From the NCBI GenBank assembly GCA_016716965.1, contig JADJUP010000011.1:1-64000 (forward strand): a stretch of DNA of 64,000 nt. The letters are read 5' to 3'. This stretch comes from Sulfuritalea sp. (GTDB taxonomy: Bacteria > Pseudomonadota > Gammaproteobacteria > Burkholderiales > Rhodocyclaceae). Under the pieces are notes generated by a model. That model saw only the letters and a list, made by a program, of their open reading frames with translations. It had not been told where the DNA came from and made no database searches. This document shows, piece after piece, positions 27,965 through 37,706 of the stretch; within the stretch, counting starts at the first letter, position 1; every line of letters begins with the position of its first letter. The translations under genes were made by a program, and so were the position numbers.

Positions 27965-28822
27965 ATGTCCAGCCGCCGCCTGCAGCAGATCATTCCTTCC
28001 GTCGCCACCTCGGACGGTGCCGGCGTCAGCCTGCGCCGCAGCCTGGGCAGCGTGCCGGAGGCCCGCGTCGATCCCTTCCTGATGCTCGACGAGTTCTCCT
28101 CCGACGATCCGGACGACTACATCGCCGGCTTTCCGTCGCATCCGCATCGCGGCTTCGAAACCGTGACCTACATGCTCGACGGCCACATGCTGCACGAAGA
28201 CCACCTCGGCAACCGCGGCGACCTCCTGCCCGGCGGCGCGCAATGGATGACCGCCGGGCGCGGCATCATCCATTCCGAAATGCCCCAGCAGGAAAGCGGC
28301 CGCATGCGCGGCTTCCAGCTCTGGATCAACCTGCCGGCGGCGGAGAAGATGAAGCCGGCGTCCTACTGCGACATCCGTCCCGAGCAGATTCCGACCGTGG
28401 TGCTGCCGGGCGGCGGCGAAGTGCGCGTGATCGCCGGTTCCATCGCAGTCGGCGACCGGGAAGTTGCCGGCCCGGTGCAGGGCATCAGCACCGAGCCCCT
28501 CTATATGGACGTGCGCCTGCCGTCCGGCGGCAGTTTCAGCCAGCCCGTCACCCCGGGCCACAGCGCCTTCGTCTATGCCTACGAAGGCAGCCTCGCCATC
28601 GGCGACGACGCTGACGCACGCCCGCTACCGGCGCAGTCCGCCGGCGTGCTGGGCGGCGATGGGCCGGTGGCGATCCGGGCGGCGGACGGCCCGGTACGCT
28701 TCCTCCTGCTCGCCGCGCGCCCGTTGCATGAGCCGGTAGTGCAGTACGGCCCCTTCGTCATGAACACCCGCGAGGAAATCGAACAGGCAGTGGACGACTA
28801 CCGCAACAACCGGCTGGCTTGA
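27965..28822 (+). CDS. pirin family protein
   Basis: This 285-residue bicupin has the pirin N-terminal signature FPSHPHRGFETVTYMLDGHMLHEDHLGN, with metal-binding His residues and a Glu, and a conserved GRGIIHSEMP. Some bacterial pirins are quercetin dioxygenases or bind metabolic enzymes; the role here is unknown. A start at 27965 follows AGGAG. It lies just upstream of the groES promoter and is not part of that operon. Confidence 0.9.
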   Translation: MSSRRLQQIIPSVATSDGAGVSLRRSLGSVPEARVDPFLMLDEFSSDDPDDYIAGFPSHPHRGFETVTYMLDGHMLHEDHLGNRGDLLPGGAQWMTAGRGIIHSEMPQQESGRMRGFQLWINLPAAEKMKPASYCDIRPEQIPTVVLPGGGEVRVIAGSIAVGDREVAGPVQGISTEPLYMDVRLPSGGSFSQPVTPGHSAFVYAYEGSLAIGDDADARPLPAQSAGVLGGDGPVAIRAADGPVRFLLLAARPLHEPVVQYGPFVMNTREEIEQAVDDYRNNRLA

Positions 28823-28844
28823 GAAAAATTGTTTGCCCTCCCCT

Positions 28845-28873
28845 CTTGAACATGAGTAGATAAGACCCTATTA
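28845..28873 (+). promoter_or_regulatory. sigma-32-like heat-shock promoter of groESL
   Basis: CTTGAA is followed after 15 bp by CCCTATTA, close to the RpoH consensus CTTGAA-N13-16-CCCCATNT. It abuts the CIRCE operator. Confidence 0.6.
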
Positions 28874-28900
28874 TTAGCACTCGTTCGCGATGAGTGCTAA
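28874..28900. promoter_or_regulatory. CIRCE operator (HrcA site)
   Basis: TTAGCACTC-N9-GAGTGCTAA is a perfect match to the CIRCE element bound by the heat-shock repressor HrcA. It lies 86 bp before groES. Confidence 0.95.
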
Positions 28901-28985
28901 ACGCCTCTCGCTCGTAGTTACCCAGCGGCAGCGCCGCTCCGGTTATTTTGTCCGTAACAACCCAGTTGAAGAGGAGAGCAAGTCC

Positions 28986-29276
28986 ATGAAGATTCGTCCT
29001 TTGCATGATCGCGTGATCGTCAAGCGTCTCGAAGAAGAAAAGAAAACCGCTTCCGGCATCGTCATTCCTGACAACGCCGCCGAAAAACCCGATCAGGGCC
29101 AGGTCATCGCCGTGGGCAACGGCAAGATTCAGGAAGACGGCAAGGTTCGCCCGATGTCCCTCAAGGTTGGTGACCGCGTGTTGTTCGGCAAGTACTCCGG
29201 CCAGACCGTCAAGGTCGACGGCGACGAGCTGCTGGTAATGCGCGAAGAAGACATCATGGGCGTGGTTGAGCTCTAA
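28986..29276 (+). CDS. groES: co-chaperonin GroES
   Basis: This 96-residue protein forms the seven-subunit lid of the GroEL chamber. It begins [14 protein letters not shown] and ends [10 protein letters not shown], both typical. The mobile loop is around [14 protein letters not shown]. The ATG at 28986 follows GAGGAGAG; 32 codons of open frame upstream include the CIRCE site and are not translated. Heat-shock control is expected from HrcA and a sigma-32-type factor. Confidence 0.97.
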   Translation: MKIRPLHDRVIVKRLEEEKKTASGIVIPDNAAEKPDQGQVIAVGNGKIQEDGKVRPMSLKVGDRVLFGKYSGQTVKVDGDELLVMREEDIMGVVEL

Positions 29277-30962
<1,686 letters not shown>

Positions 30963-31054
30963 TCGGTTTCATCGATTACATATCCAGTGGAAGGAACAGG
31001 AGGAAACCGAGGTTTCCTCCCGTTACCCACCTTCCTGCTGGATTGTGCCAATCG

Positions 31055-31089
31055 AAACCCCCGACTCTGGAAACAGGGTCGGGGGTTTT
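31055..31089 (+). terminator. intrinsic terminator of groESL
   Basis: An 11-bp perfect stem (AAACCCCCGAC and its complement) with a 12-nt loop ends in four T. Confidence 0.8.
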
Positions 31090-31211
31090 GCATTTTGTTG
31101 CGGCGAAAAGTCGGCGCTGGCAGGACGGCGCACTTGATCCGTATGGAATATTGCTGCGTCGCGACAGGAAAAAAGCCGGAATGCCTGCGTATTTTTTGTT
31201 TTTGCTGCCGC

Positions 31212-31217
31212 TATACT
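31212..31217 (+). promoter_or_regulatory. candidate -10 box upstream of the GEMM riboswitch
   Basis: TATACT matches the -10 consensus at five of six positions and would place the transcript start just before the riboswitch. No clear -35 is visible upstream. Confidence 0.3.
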
Positions 31218-31235
31218 GAAAATGTTCGATTCTGA

Positions 31236-31326
31236 AAACGGGGCAACCCCTTCGAAAGACGGGGGCGCAAAGTCACCCGCCTAAAGGAGGACGCCGCAAG
31301 CGCCTCCCATGGCCGCGGGACCACCA
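31236..31326 (+). ncRNA. cyclic di-GMP-I (GEMM) riboswitch
   Basis: The hallmark segments occur in order: GGGGCAACCCC (31240-31250), the GAAA tetraloop in TTCGAAAGA, GGGGGCGCAAAG (31261-31272), CCGCCTAAAGG, a GGAGG/CCTCC stem, and CATGGCCGCGGGACCACC at the 3' end. This closely follows the class I c-di-GMP aptamer. A cGAMP-responsive variant is less likely, because the base matching the key G20 is G. The 3' end touches the AGGAG of the next ORF, so translational control is plausible. Confidence 0.85.
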
Positions 31327-31336
31327 GGAGATCAAC

Positions 31337-31438
31337 ATGTCGAGCACCTTCAGTCACAGCCTTTCTCTGGTCGCGAGATCGACGCGGAAGCCTGGCCGGT
31401 CGTCCCATTCCTGCTTTGCGGAGGTGTTACATGGCTAG
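31337..31438 (+). CDS. 33-codon ORF directly behind the riboswitch
   Basis: The frame encodes a basic, Ser-rich 33-residue peptide that begins MSSTFSHSLSLVARSTRKPG. It has a strong AGGAG seven bases upstream, and its end overlaps the start of the next gene by 8 bp. Its translation could couple riboswitch state to the downstream gene. I recognise no family; it could be a leader peptide or a small protein. Confidence 0.5.
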   Translation: MSSTFSHSLSLVARSTRKPGRSSHSCFAEVLHG

Positions 31439-31928
31439 CGCGGCGATTTATCGCAAGACCGAGAAAGGCCGCACGGAGATTGCCACCCGTGCCAACAAGC
31501 TCGGATTGCGCGAACGCACCATGCTGATCATGGTCGACGACAAAACCACGCGCGTCGGGTTGCTGGCGAAAAATACCCATCCGACAAGCGAAGGCATACT
31601 CAACGACCTGCTGGCGCACGGATACATTGAAGTCGTGCGTGAAACGCCGGCCACCGACTCGACCCCGGCAGCGCCGGCGGAAGCAGCCGCGGCCCAGCCG
31701 GCGGTCGAAGTTTCGCTGCAATCCGCCTCGCGCTACGCCTGCCGCACTCTGGTGACCTTGCTCGGCCCGGGGGCCGACGACCTGACCGCCCTGGTCGAAA
31801 AATGCAAGAACGTCGAGGAACTCACCGGCCGGCTTGAAAAGTGCCGCGACGTCGTCCAGGGCATGGCCGGAAGGAAAAAGGCCGAAGAATTCTGGTCCGG
31901 CGTCAGCGCCCGCTTGCCGCAGGTGTAA
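31431..31928 (+). CDS. hypothetical protein with winged-helix-like N-terminus
   Basis: This 165-residue soluble protein has an N-terminal region (residues 4-70, YRKTEKGRTEIATRANKL and MLIMVDDKTTRVGLL) that looks like a small winged-helix domain seen in betaproteobacterial hypothetical proteins. An Ala/Pro-rich linker (about 75-95) and a helical C-terminal domain follow. It sits behind a c-di-GMP riboswitch, so it probably belongs to the motility-biofilm regulon. No specific function can be given. Confidence 0.75.
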   Translation: MASAAIYRKTEKGRTEIATRANKLGLRERTMLIMVDDKTTRVGLLAKNTHPTSEGILNDLLAHGYIEVVRETPATDSTPAAPAEAAAAQPAVEVSLQSASRYACRTLVTLLGPGADDLTALVEKCKNVEELTGRLEKCRDVVQGMAGRKKAEEFWSGVSARLPQV

Positions 31929-32101
31929 CCCACGGCGAACCGGCCGGGTCTGCATCCCGGTTTGACATTCGAAAAGTCGGCGCCGGCGGGACGGCACCGG
32001 CAGGCTTTCGAACGGAATCATGGCGTCACGCGGAACAATGGTGCAGCGCAGCGTGACTCCTTTAGAATGACCGTTCTTCACCAAATCGAATTGCCGAGCC
32101 A

Positions 32102-33985
32102 ATGATGACTTCCCCGTCCCTTGCCGAAACCCTCCGCTCCTATCCTCCCTTCGACCATTTCGAACCCGAGGCGCTGACATTTCTCGACCAGCATTTGAAG
32201 ACCGCCAGATACCCGGCTGCGAGCGTTCTGGTATCGCCCGATCAGGGCGAGGCACATACCATGTTCATCATCACCCGCGGCAAGGTGCTGGCCGCCTCGG
32301 CGGGCACCAATGGCGAGGCCGAACTGACGATATCCGTCGGTGAATGCTTCCCGATCGGCGCACTCTCCGGTCGCCGTGCCTCGGCAAACGTCTACACCGC
32401 GGTGACCGACGTCGAGGCCTGCCTGCTGCCGGCAGCGGCCTTTCACCAGCTGATGTCCCTCAGTGCCGCCTTCAGCCGGCATTGCACCGGCTACCTGGCG
32501 TCCCTGGTCAGCCAGTCGCGCCAGCAATTGCAGGCGCACTTCGCGCAGCAGGCAAACGAGGCGCAATCGCTCAATACGCGGCTGATCGACCTGATCAAGC
32601 GCCCGCCGATTTCGGTCAATGCCACCACCCCGATCCTGCGCGCGGTGGAAATCATGGGCGAGCACAAGACCGGCTCGGTGGTCGCGGTCAATGGCGACGG
32701 TGCGCCCATCGGCCTGATAACGCAATCCGACGTGGTGCGCCGCGTCGTTCTTGGCCGCGTGCCGCTGGAGCAACCCCTGAGCGACGTGATGTCGCACAGC
32801 CCGGCGACGCTGCCGGAGACGGCGACTGCCTATGACGCCGTGTTCGCCATGGCCTCGCGCGGAATTCGCCACCTGTTGCTGGTCGATGCGGCGGGACGCC
32901 TGTCAGGCGTGATTTCCGAACGCGACCTGTTCGCCCTGCAGCGGGTCGGCGTCGGCCAGGTCAGGCGCTCGATTGAATCTGCCGAGGATGTGGCGGCGCT
33001 GCAGGCCGCGCTGCGCGACGTGCAGCAATCCGCCTTCAACATGCTGGCGCAGGGGGTCGGTGCGGAACAGATGACCCAGTACATCTCGACCCTCAACGAT
33101 GCGGTGGCCGAGCGCATCCTCGAACTGAACCTGCATCGCCACGCCCTCGACGACATCGAATGGGCCTGGCTGGCCTTCGGTTCGGAAGGCCGCGAGGAAC
33201 AGACGCTATCCACCGACCAGGACAACGGGATTGTTTTCATCGCCGCCGATGTTGCCCAGCGCGACGCCTTCCGCGTCCGCCTGCTGGCCTTCGCCCAGGA
33301 TGTGAACCGGGACCTCGACCGCTGCGGTTTTCCGTTGTGCAAGGGCAACATCATGGCCGGCAACCCCGACTGGTGCCTGACCCTCGACGAATGGCGGCAG
33401 AAGTTCGGCCACTGGATCCGCAGCCCGCAGCCGGAGGCCTTGCTAAACGCCACGATCTTCTTCGATTTCCGTGCGATCTACGGCAATCGCGACCTGGCGA
33501 CGCGCATGCATGAGCACCTGTTCAGCCTGAGCACGGCGAACTCCGCCTTCCAGCGCATGCTGGCGCAGAACGCGCTGACCGTCGCGCCGCCGCTGGGCAT
33601 GATCCGCGATTTCGTCACCGAGAATGACGAACAGGGCAAGGCGTTCATCGACCTGAAGAAATCCGGAGCCCGGCTGTTTGTCGACGCTGCGCGGGTACTG
33701 GCGCTGGCCCACGGCGTCGATGCCGCATCCACCGCCAAACGGCTGCGGCGCACGGCGAAGTTTCCCGGCGGGGCGGGTGACGGGGTGGGCAGCCTGATCG
33801 ACGCCTTTCATTACATCCAGTTGCTGCGGCTACGCCACCAGCATCTCGAAACCGGTCAGGGCCGGCCGGGTGACAACCGCATTTTCATCGGCCGCCTGAA
33901 TCAGCTCGACCGGCGCATCCTCAAGGAAGCATTCCGCCAGGCCAAGGCGCTGCAGCAGCGCATCAAGATGAACTACCAGCTCTGA
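32102..33985 (+). CDS. cNMP-binding/CBS-pair/DUF294 nucleotidyltransferase-like protein
   Basis: This 627-residue protein has four parts in order: a cNMP-binding domain (about 15-130), two CBS domains (about 160-285), a DUF294 nucleotidyltransferase-like domain (about 300-440, with AFGSEGREEQTLSTDQDNG) and a DUF294 C-terminal helical domain. The GSxGR-TDQD pattern is that of GlnD-type nucleotidyltransferases. Such proteins are often near acetate/solute symporters and may modify or sense them in response to nucleotides. The DUF4212/symporter modules lie 0.5 kb and further downstream, in agreement. Confidence 0.9.
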   Translation: MMTSPSLAETLRSYPPFDHFEPEALTFLDQHLKTARYPAASVLVSPDQGEAHTMFIITRGKVLAASAGTNGEAELTISVGECFPIGALSGRRASANVYTAVTDVEACLLPAAAFHQLMSLSAAFSRHCTGYLASLVSQSRQQLQAHFAQQANEAQSLNTRLIDLIKRPPISVNATTPILRAVEIMGEHKTGSVVAVNGDGAPIGLITQSDVVRRVVLGRVPLEQPLSDVMSHSPATLPETATAYDAVFAMASRGIRHLLLVDAAGRLSGVISERDLFALQRVGVGQVRRSIESAEDVAALQAALRDVQQSAFNMLAQGVGAEQMTQYISTLNDAVAERILELNLHRHALDDIEWAWLAFGSEGREEQTLSTDQDNGIVFIAADVAQRDAFRVRLLAFAQDVNRDLDRCGFPLCKGNIMAGNPDWCLTLDEWRQKFGHWIRSPQPEALLNATIFFDFRAIYGNRDLATRMHEHLFSLSTANSAFQRMLAQNALTVAPPLGMIRDFVTENDEQGKAFIDLKKSGARLFVDAARVLALAHGVDAASTAKRLRRTAKFPGGAGDGVGSLIDAFHYIQLLRLRHQHLETGQGRPGDNRIFIGRLNQLDRRILKEAFRQAKALQQRIKMNYQL

Positions 33986-33991
33986 GCGCGC

Positions 33992-34372
33992 TTACTTCTT
34001 GACCGGGCCCGCCGCAGCGGCGGGCTTTTTCTTGTCCACCTTGAAATGCGCATGGCGGCTGAGCGCAAAGTCCAGGATCAGCTTCAGCCAGATGGTGGAA
34101 CCGGCGATTGCCGACCAGGTTTCATAGGCAAGGCTGCCGCTGACGACACCGAACACCGCGTAAAGCAGCGCTGCGGAACCGATCAGGTTTATCGCCGTCG
34201 CGTAAGGCGCGTACTTTGCCGGGTTGGCGGGGGGCTCGCCGCGCTTCAGCGCGACCTCGGAGTAGTCCTTGCGTACGGCGACGCGCCAGACCCGGCGCAG
34301 CCAGAAGAAGGTGATCGGGAACAACGCCAGAAACAGAATCCAGGTCATTGCGACACTGATATCGAAAACCAT
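33992..34372 (-). CDS. small membrane protein with lysine-rich tail
   Basis: This 126-residue protein has three hydrophobic segments (about 5-25, 58-80 and 84-106) and ends in a Lys/Ala-rich tail. The ATG at 34372 follows AAGGGG. It converges with the DUF294 gene and lies downstream of the symporter. I do not recognise the family; the link to the symporter may be functional. Confidence 0.6.
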   Translation of the reverse strand: MVFDISVAMTWILFLALFPITFFWLRRVWRVAVRKDYSEVALKRGEPPANPAKYAPYATAINLIGSAALLYAVFGVVSGSLAYETWSAIAGSTIWLKLILDFALSRHAHFKVDKKKPAAAAGPVKK

Positions 34373-34520
34373 CAAAGCCCCTTGCTTGTGTGGTTCATGG
34401 CGGCGGCTGCCGCCATGGCACCACTGTAATCCATCCTGCAGAAATGAAACGGCCCCGCACGCTGGCGGGGCCGGCGACCGGCCGACCCGATGCTCCGGGT
34501 GGCCTGTGTCTGTTTGCTAC

Positions 34521-36329
34521 TTAGTGGGCACCATCCACGGCCTTCGAACCACGCGGGATACGCACGGACTCGACCATGTGCTGGATGTGCTCCGGCGGCT
34601 CCTTGGTCACCTTGTCGACCGCGAAGGCGACGGCGAAGTTCACCAGTGCGCCGATCGCGCCGAAGGCTTCCGGCGTGATGCCGAAGAAGCTGTTGGCGCC
34701 ACCGATCATCGGCAGGAAGTCGGTGCCCTTGATGAAGAAGATGCCCTTGTGTGCGAACACGTAGAACAGGGTAACGAAGAGGCCCGACAGCATGCCGGCG
34801 ATGGCGCCTTCCTTGTTCATCTTCTTGGAGAAGATGCCCATCATGATCGCCGGGAACAGCGAGCTTGCCGCAATACCGAAGGCAAGTGCCACGGTACCTG
34901 CCGCGAAGCCCGGCGGGTTCAGGCCGAGATAGCCGGCCACCACGATCGACACCGCCATCGCGATCTTGCCCGTCATCAGCTCGCCCTTCTCGCTGATATC
35001 CGGTGCGAAGACGCCTTTGACCAGGTCATGCGAGATGGCGGCAGAGATTGCCATCAGCAGGCCGGCAGCAGTCGACAGGGCGGCGGCCAGGCCACCGGCG
35101 GCAACCAGGGCGATAACCCAGTTCGGCAGCAGCGCGATTTCCGGATTGGCGAGCACGATGATGTCGGCGTTAACCGTCAGTTCGTTGCCCTTCCAGCCGG
35201 CGTCCGCAGCCTTCTTCTTGAAGTCCTCGTTCTTGGACGCATCGTTGTAATACTGGATGCGGCCGTCGCCGTTCTTGTCGGTGAACTTCAGCAGGCCGGT
35301 CTTCTCCCAGCGCTTCATCCAGTCCGGACGCTCGTCGTACTTGATCTGAGCGTCAGCCGCGTACGGCGTCGTCCCCTGCATCACAACCCCGGGGGTGATG
35401 GTGCGGATCAGGTTGGTCTTGGCCATCGCGGCAACGGCAGGGGCCGTCGTGTACAGCAGCGCGATGAAGACCAGCGCCCAACCGGCGGAGCTGCGCGCGG
35501 CGGCGACCGTCGGGACGGTGAAGAATCGCATGATGACGTGGGGCAGACCGGCGGTACCGATCATCAGCGACATCGTGTAGACGAACATGTTCAGCGTGCT
35601 GCCGGCTGTCGTGGTCGTGTACTTGCCGAAGCCCAGGTCGGTTACAACCGTATCAAGACGGGCGAGCAGAGAGATGTCCTGGCCGACGATGTTGGAACCC
35701 AGGCCCAGTTGCGGGATCGGGTTGCCGGTCAGCTGCACCGAAATGAAGATCGCGGGAATGATGTAGGCGGCGATAAGCACGCAGTACTGTGCGACCTGCG
35801 TGTAGGTGATGCCCTTCATGCCACCGAACACCGCGTAGAGGAACACGATGCCCATGCCGACGTAGATGCCGACTTCGCTGGAAACGCCGAGGAAGCGCGA
35901 GAACGCCACGCCGACGCCCGTCATCTGGCCGATGATGTAGGTCAGCGAGGCAGTCAGCAGGCAGAGCACGGCCACCGTCGACGCCGCCTTCGAATAGAAG
36001 CGGTCGCCGATGAACTGCGGCACGGTGAACTTGCCGAACTTGCGCAGGTAGGGGGCCAGCAGCATCGCCAGCAACACATAGCCGCCGGTCCAGCCCATCA
36101 GGAACAGGCCGCCGCCGTAGCCCATGTTGGAAATCAGGCCGGCCATCGAGATGAAGGAAGCCGCAGACATCCAGTCAGCGGCGGTCGCCATGCCGTTCAA
36201 GACCGGGGGAACGCTGCCGCCCGCGGCGTAGAACTCGCTGGTGGAACCGGCACGCGCCCAGATGGCGATGCCGATGTACAGCGCGAAGGAGGCGCCGACA
36301 ACGAGGTAAATCCAGGTTTGCAAATCCAT
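34521..36329 (-). CDS. sodium:solute symporter family protein (module 1)
   Basis: This 602-residue secondary transporter of the SSS family, VC_2705-like subgroup, has about thirteen membrane segments and the conserved ATAADWMSAASFISMAGLI and LLAPYLRKFGKFTVPQFIGDRF. An extracytoplasmic loop near residue 350 carries an EF-hand-like calcium motif starting at Asp351 (DKNGDGRIQ). It is preceded by its DUF4212 partner 12 bp upstream. Relatives import acetate or other short acids; the substrate here is unknown. Confidence 0.9.
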   Translation of the reverse strand: MDLQTWIYLVVGASFALYIGIAIWARAGSTSEFYAAGGSVPPVLNGMATAADWMSAASFISMAGLISNMGYGGGLFLMGWTGGYVLLAMLLAPYLRKFGKFTVPQFIGDRFYSKAASTVAVLCLLTASLTYIIGQMTGVGVAFSRFLGVSSEVGIYVGMGIVFLYAVFGGMKGITYTQVAQYCVLIAAYIIPAIFISVQLTGNPIPQLGLGSNIVGQDISLLARLDTVVTDLGFGKYTTTTAGSTLNMFVYTMSLMIGTAGLPHVIMRFFTVPTVAAARSSAGWALVFIALLYTTAPAVAAMAKTNLIRTITPGVVMQGTTPYAADAQIKYDERPDWMKRWEKTGLLKFTDKNGDGRIQYYNDASKNEDFKKKAADAGWKGNELTVNADIIVLANPEIALLPNWVIALVAAGGLAAALSTAAGLLMAISAAISHDLVKGVFAPDISEKGELMTGKIAMAVSIVVAGYLGLNPPGFAAGTVALAFGIAASSLFPAIMMGIFSKKMNKEGAIAGMLSGLFVTLFYVFAHKGIFFIKGTDFLPMIGGANSFFGITPEAFGAIGALVNFAVAFAVDKVTKEPPEHIQHMVESVRIPRGSKAVDGAH

Positions 36330-36341
36330 GTAGGTCGCTCC

Positions 36342-36602
36342 TTAGTCTTCGTGAACGTCGAATTCGCGATCGATCTCGCCCATCTTTTTGCCGTACCAGA
36401 AAATCAGGGCAATGAAGATGTACATCGAGCCTTGGTGGGCAAACCAGAACCCGAGCGGATAGCCGCCTAGATGGATGCCATTGAGCATGTCGGCGAACAG
36501 GATGCCGGCACCGAACGAGACCAGGAACCAGACAATCAGGATCTTGGTCAAGAGGCCCAGCGTCGCGCTCCAGTAGCCTTTGACGTCGTGCTTGTGTTGC
36601 AT
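36342..36602 (-). CDS. DUF4212 symporter small subunit (module 1)
   Basis: This 86-residue protein has two membrane segments and the family stretch GYPLGFWFAHQGSMYIFI. Such small proteins always lie just upstream of VC_2705-type symporters and are thought to form a complex with them. The ATG at 36602 follows GGAGGAG; the longer open frame is not used. It diverges from the two-component genes. Confidence 0.9.
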   Translation of the reverse strand: MQHKHDVKGYWSATLGLLTKILIVWFLVSFGAGILFADMLNGIHLGGYPLGFWFAHQGSMYIFIALIFWYGKKMGEIDREFDVHED

Positions 36603-37019
36603 TGAGGTCTCCTCCTTTTTTTGAAACGCAAATCGAACAGGGCTGTCTGGCTGGCTTTTGCGACCGAAAGCCTTCAACCCCAGTTTCAGGAGGTCGCACT
36701 ATCAGGCAGCCAGCTTACTCAACACTTACACAATTAAAACGCTTACTTACATGACGATTACCCGACCAGGACCGGGGCCACGGCTATCCTTGCCCGGCAC
36801 AACAGCCGGCATAGCGTTCGCCGGCGTACGCTCCCTGTCTCAAATGGCGGATCTGTCAGCGCGCTGCACGGTAGCGCCGGGCTGGAATGCAAACGCCCGG
36901 CAATTTGCAGCCAACCGTGCTCCGGTAGTTGTCGGTGCCCGTTTGCCAAAGGCGTGATCTGTGGCAAGCTTGCCGCGGTTTTGCAGGCCGCATCCACCTT
37001 ACGCCAAACAAGGTCCGCC
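36603..37019. other. 417-bp intergenic region between symporter module 1 and the response regulator
   Basis: No convincing gene is present. A short AT-rich pocket at about 36720-36755 is the likeliest place for a promoter, but no box pair is clear enough to name. Only short chance ORFs occur. Confidence 0.6.
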
Positions 37020-37706
37020 ATGAGAATACTGCTTGCAGAAGACGATCGAATCATTTCCCAGGGACTGGTGGCCGCCTTGCGCAAGGCGGGCTATGCCGTC
37101 GATCACGTCAATAACGGAGCGGACGCCGACACCGCGCTGCTTTCCCAGACTTACGACCTGCTGATCCTCGACCTCGGCCTGCCGCGCCTGTCGGGCATCG
37201 ACGTGCTCAAGCGCTTGCGCGCGCGCAAGCTGACCATGCCGGTGCTGGTGCTGACCGCACAGGACGGCATCGAAGACCGGGTGCGCGGCCTCGATGCCGG
37301 CGCCGATGATTACCTGACCAAGCCGTTTGCGCTGCCCGAACTGTTCGCCCGGGCGCGGGCGCTGACGCGGCGCGGCACCGGCAATCCGACGCGGATCGAA
37401 GTCGGCCCGCTGTCCTACGACCAGTCCGAGCGCATGGCGCGTCTGAACGGCGAGATCGTCGAGCTTTCGGCGCGCGAACTGGCGCTGCTGGAAATACTGC
37501 TGTTGCGTGCCGGGCGCCTGGTAGCAAAAGAGCAGCTGGTGGACCAGCTTTGCAGTTGGGGCGAGGAAGTCAGCAACAACGCCATCGAGGTCTATATCCA
37601 CCGCCTGCGCAAGAAGCTCGAACCGGGCGGCGCCCGCATCACTACCGTGCGCGGCCTCGGCTATTGCCTGGAGAAGCCCGCAGAAGTGCCAGATGGCAAA
37701 GCCTGA
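37020..37706 (+). CDS. OmpR-family response regulator
   Basis: This 228-residue regulator has a receiver domain with the acidic pair EDD and phosphoacceptor Asp in LLILDLGLPRLSG. The conserved Thr is in VLVLTAQD and Lys in DYLTKPFALPEL. A winged-helix OmpR domain with YIHRLRKKLEP and TVRGLGYCLE follows. It resembles TctD/QseB regulators. The ATG at 37020 fits the family N-terminus. Its end overlaps the kinase gene by 14 bp. It lies between two symporter modules on opposite strands and may control both. Confidence 0.93.
   Translation: MRILLAEDDRIISQGLVAALRKAGYAVDHVNNGADADTALLSQTYDLLILDLGLPRLSGIDVLKRLRARKLTMPVLVLTAQDGIEDRVRGLDAGADDYLTKPFALPELFARARALTRRGTGNPTRIEVGPLSYDQSERMARLNGEIVELSARELALLEILLLRAGRLVAKEQLVDQLCSWGEEVSNNAIEVYIHRLRKKLEPGGARITTVRGLGYCLEKPAEVPDGKA

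Noticed and set aside
36658..36957. 99-codon plus-strand ORF in the gap before the response regulator
   Set aside because: It lacks a ribosome binding site and shows a random-like composition.
36963..36977. Sigma-54-like promoter (GG-N10-GC) before the response regulator
   Set aside because: The -12 element is CCGC rather than TTGC, so only the GG and GC dinucleotides match.
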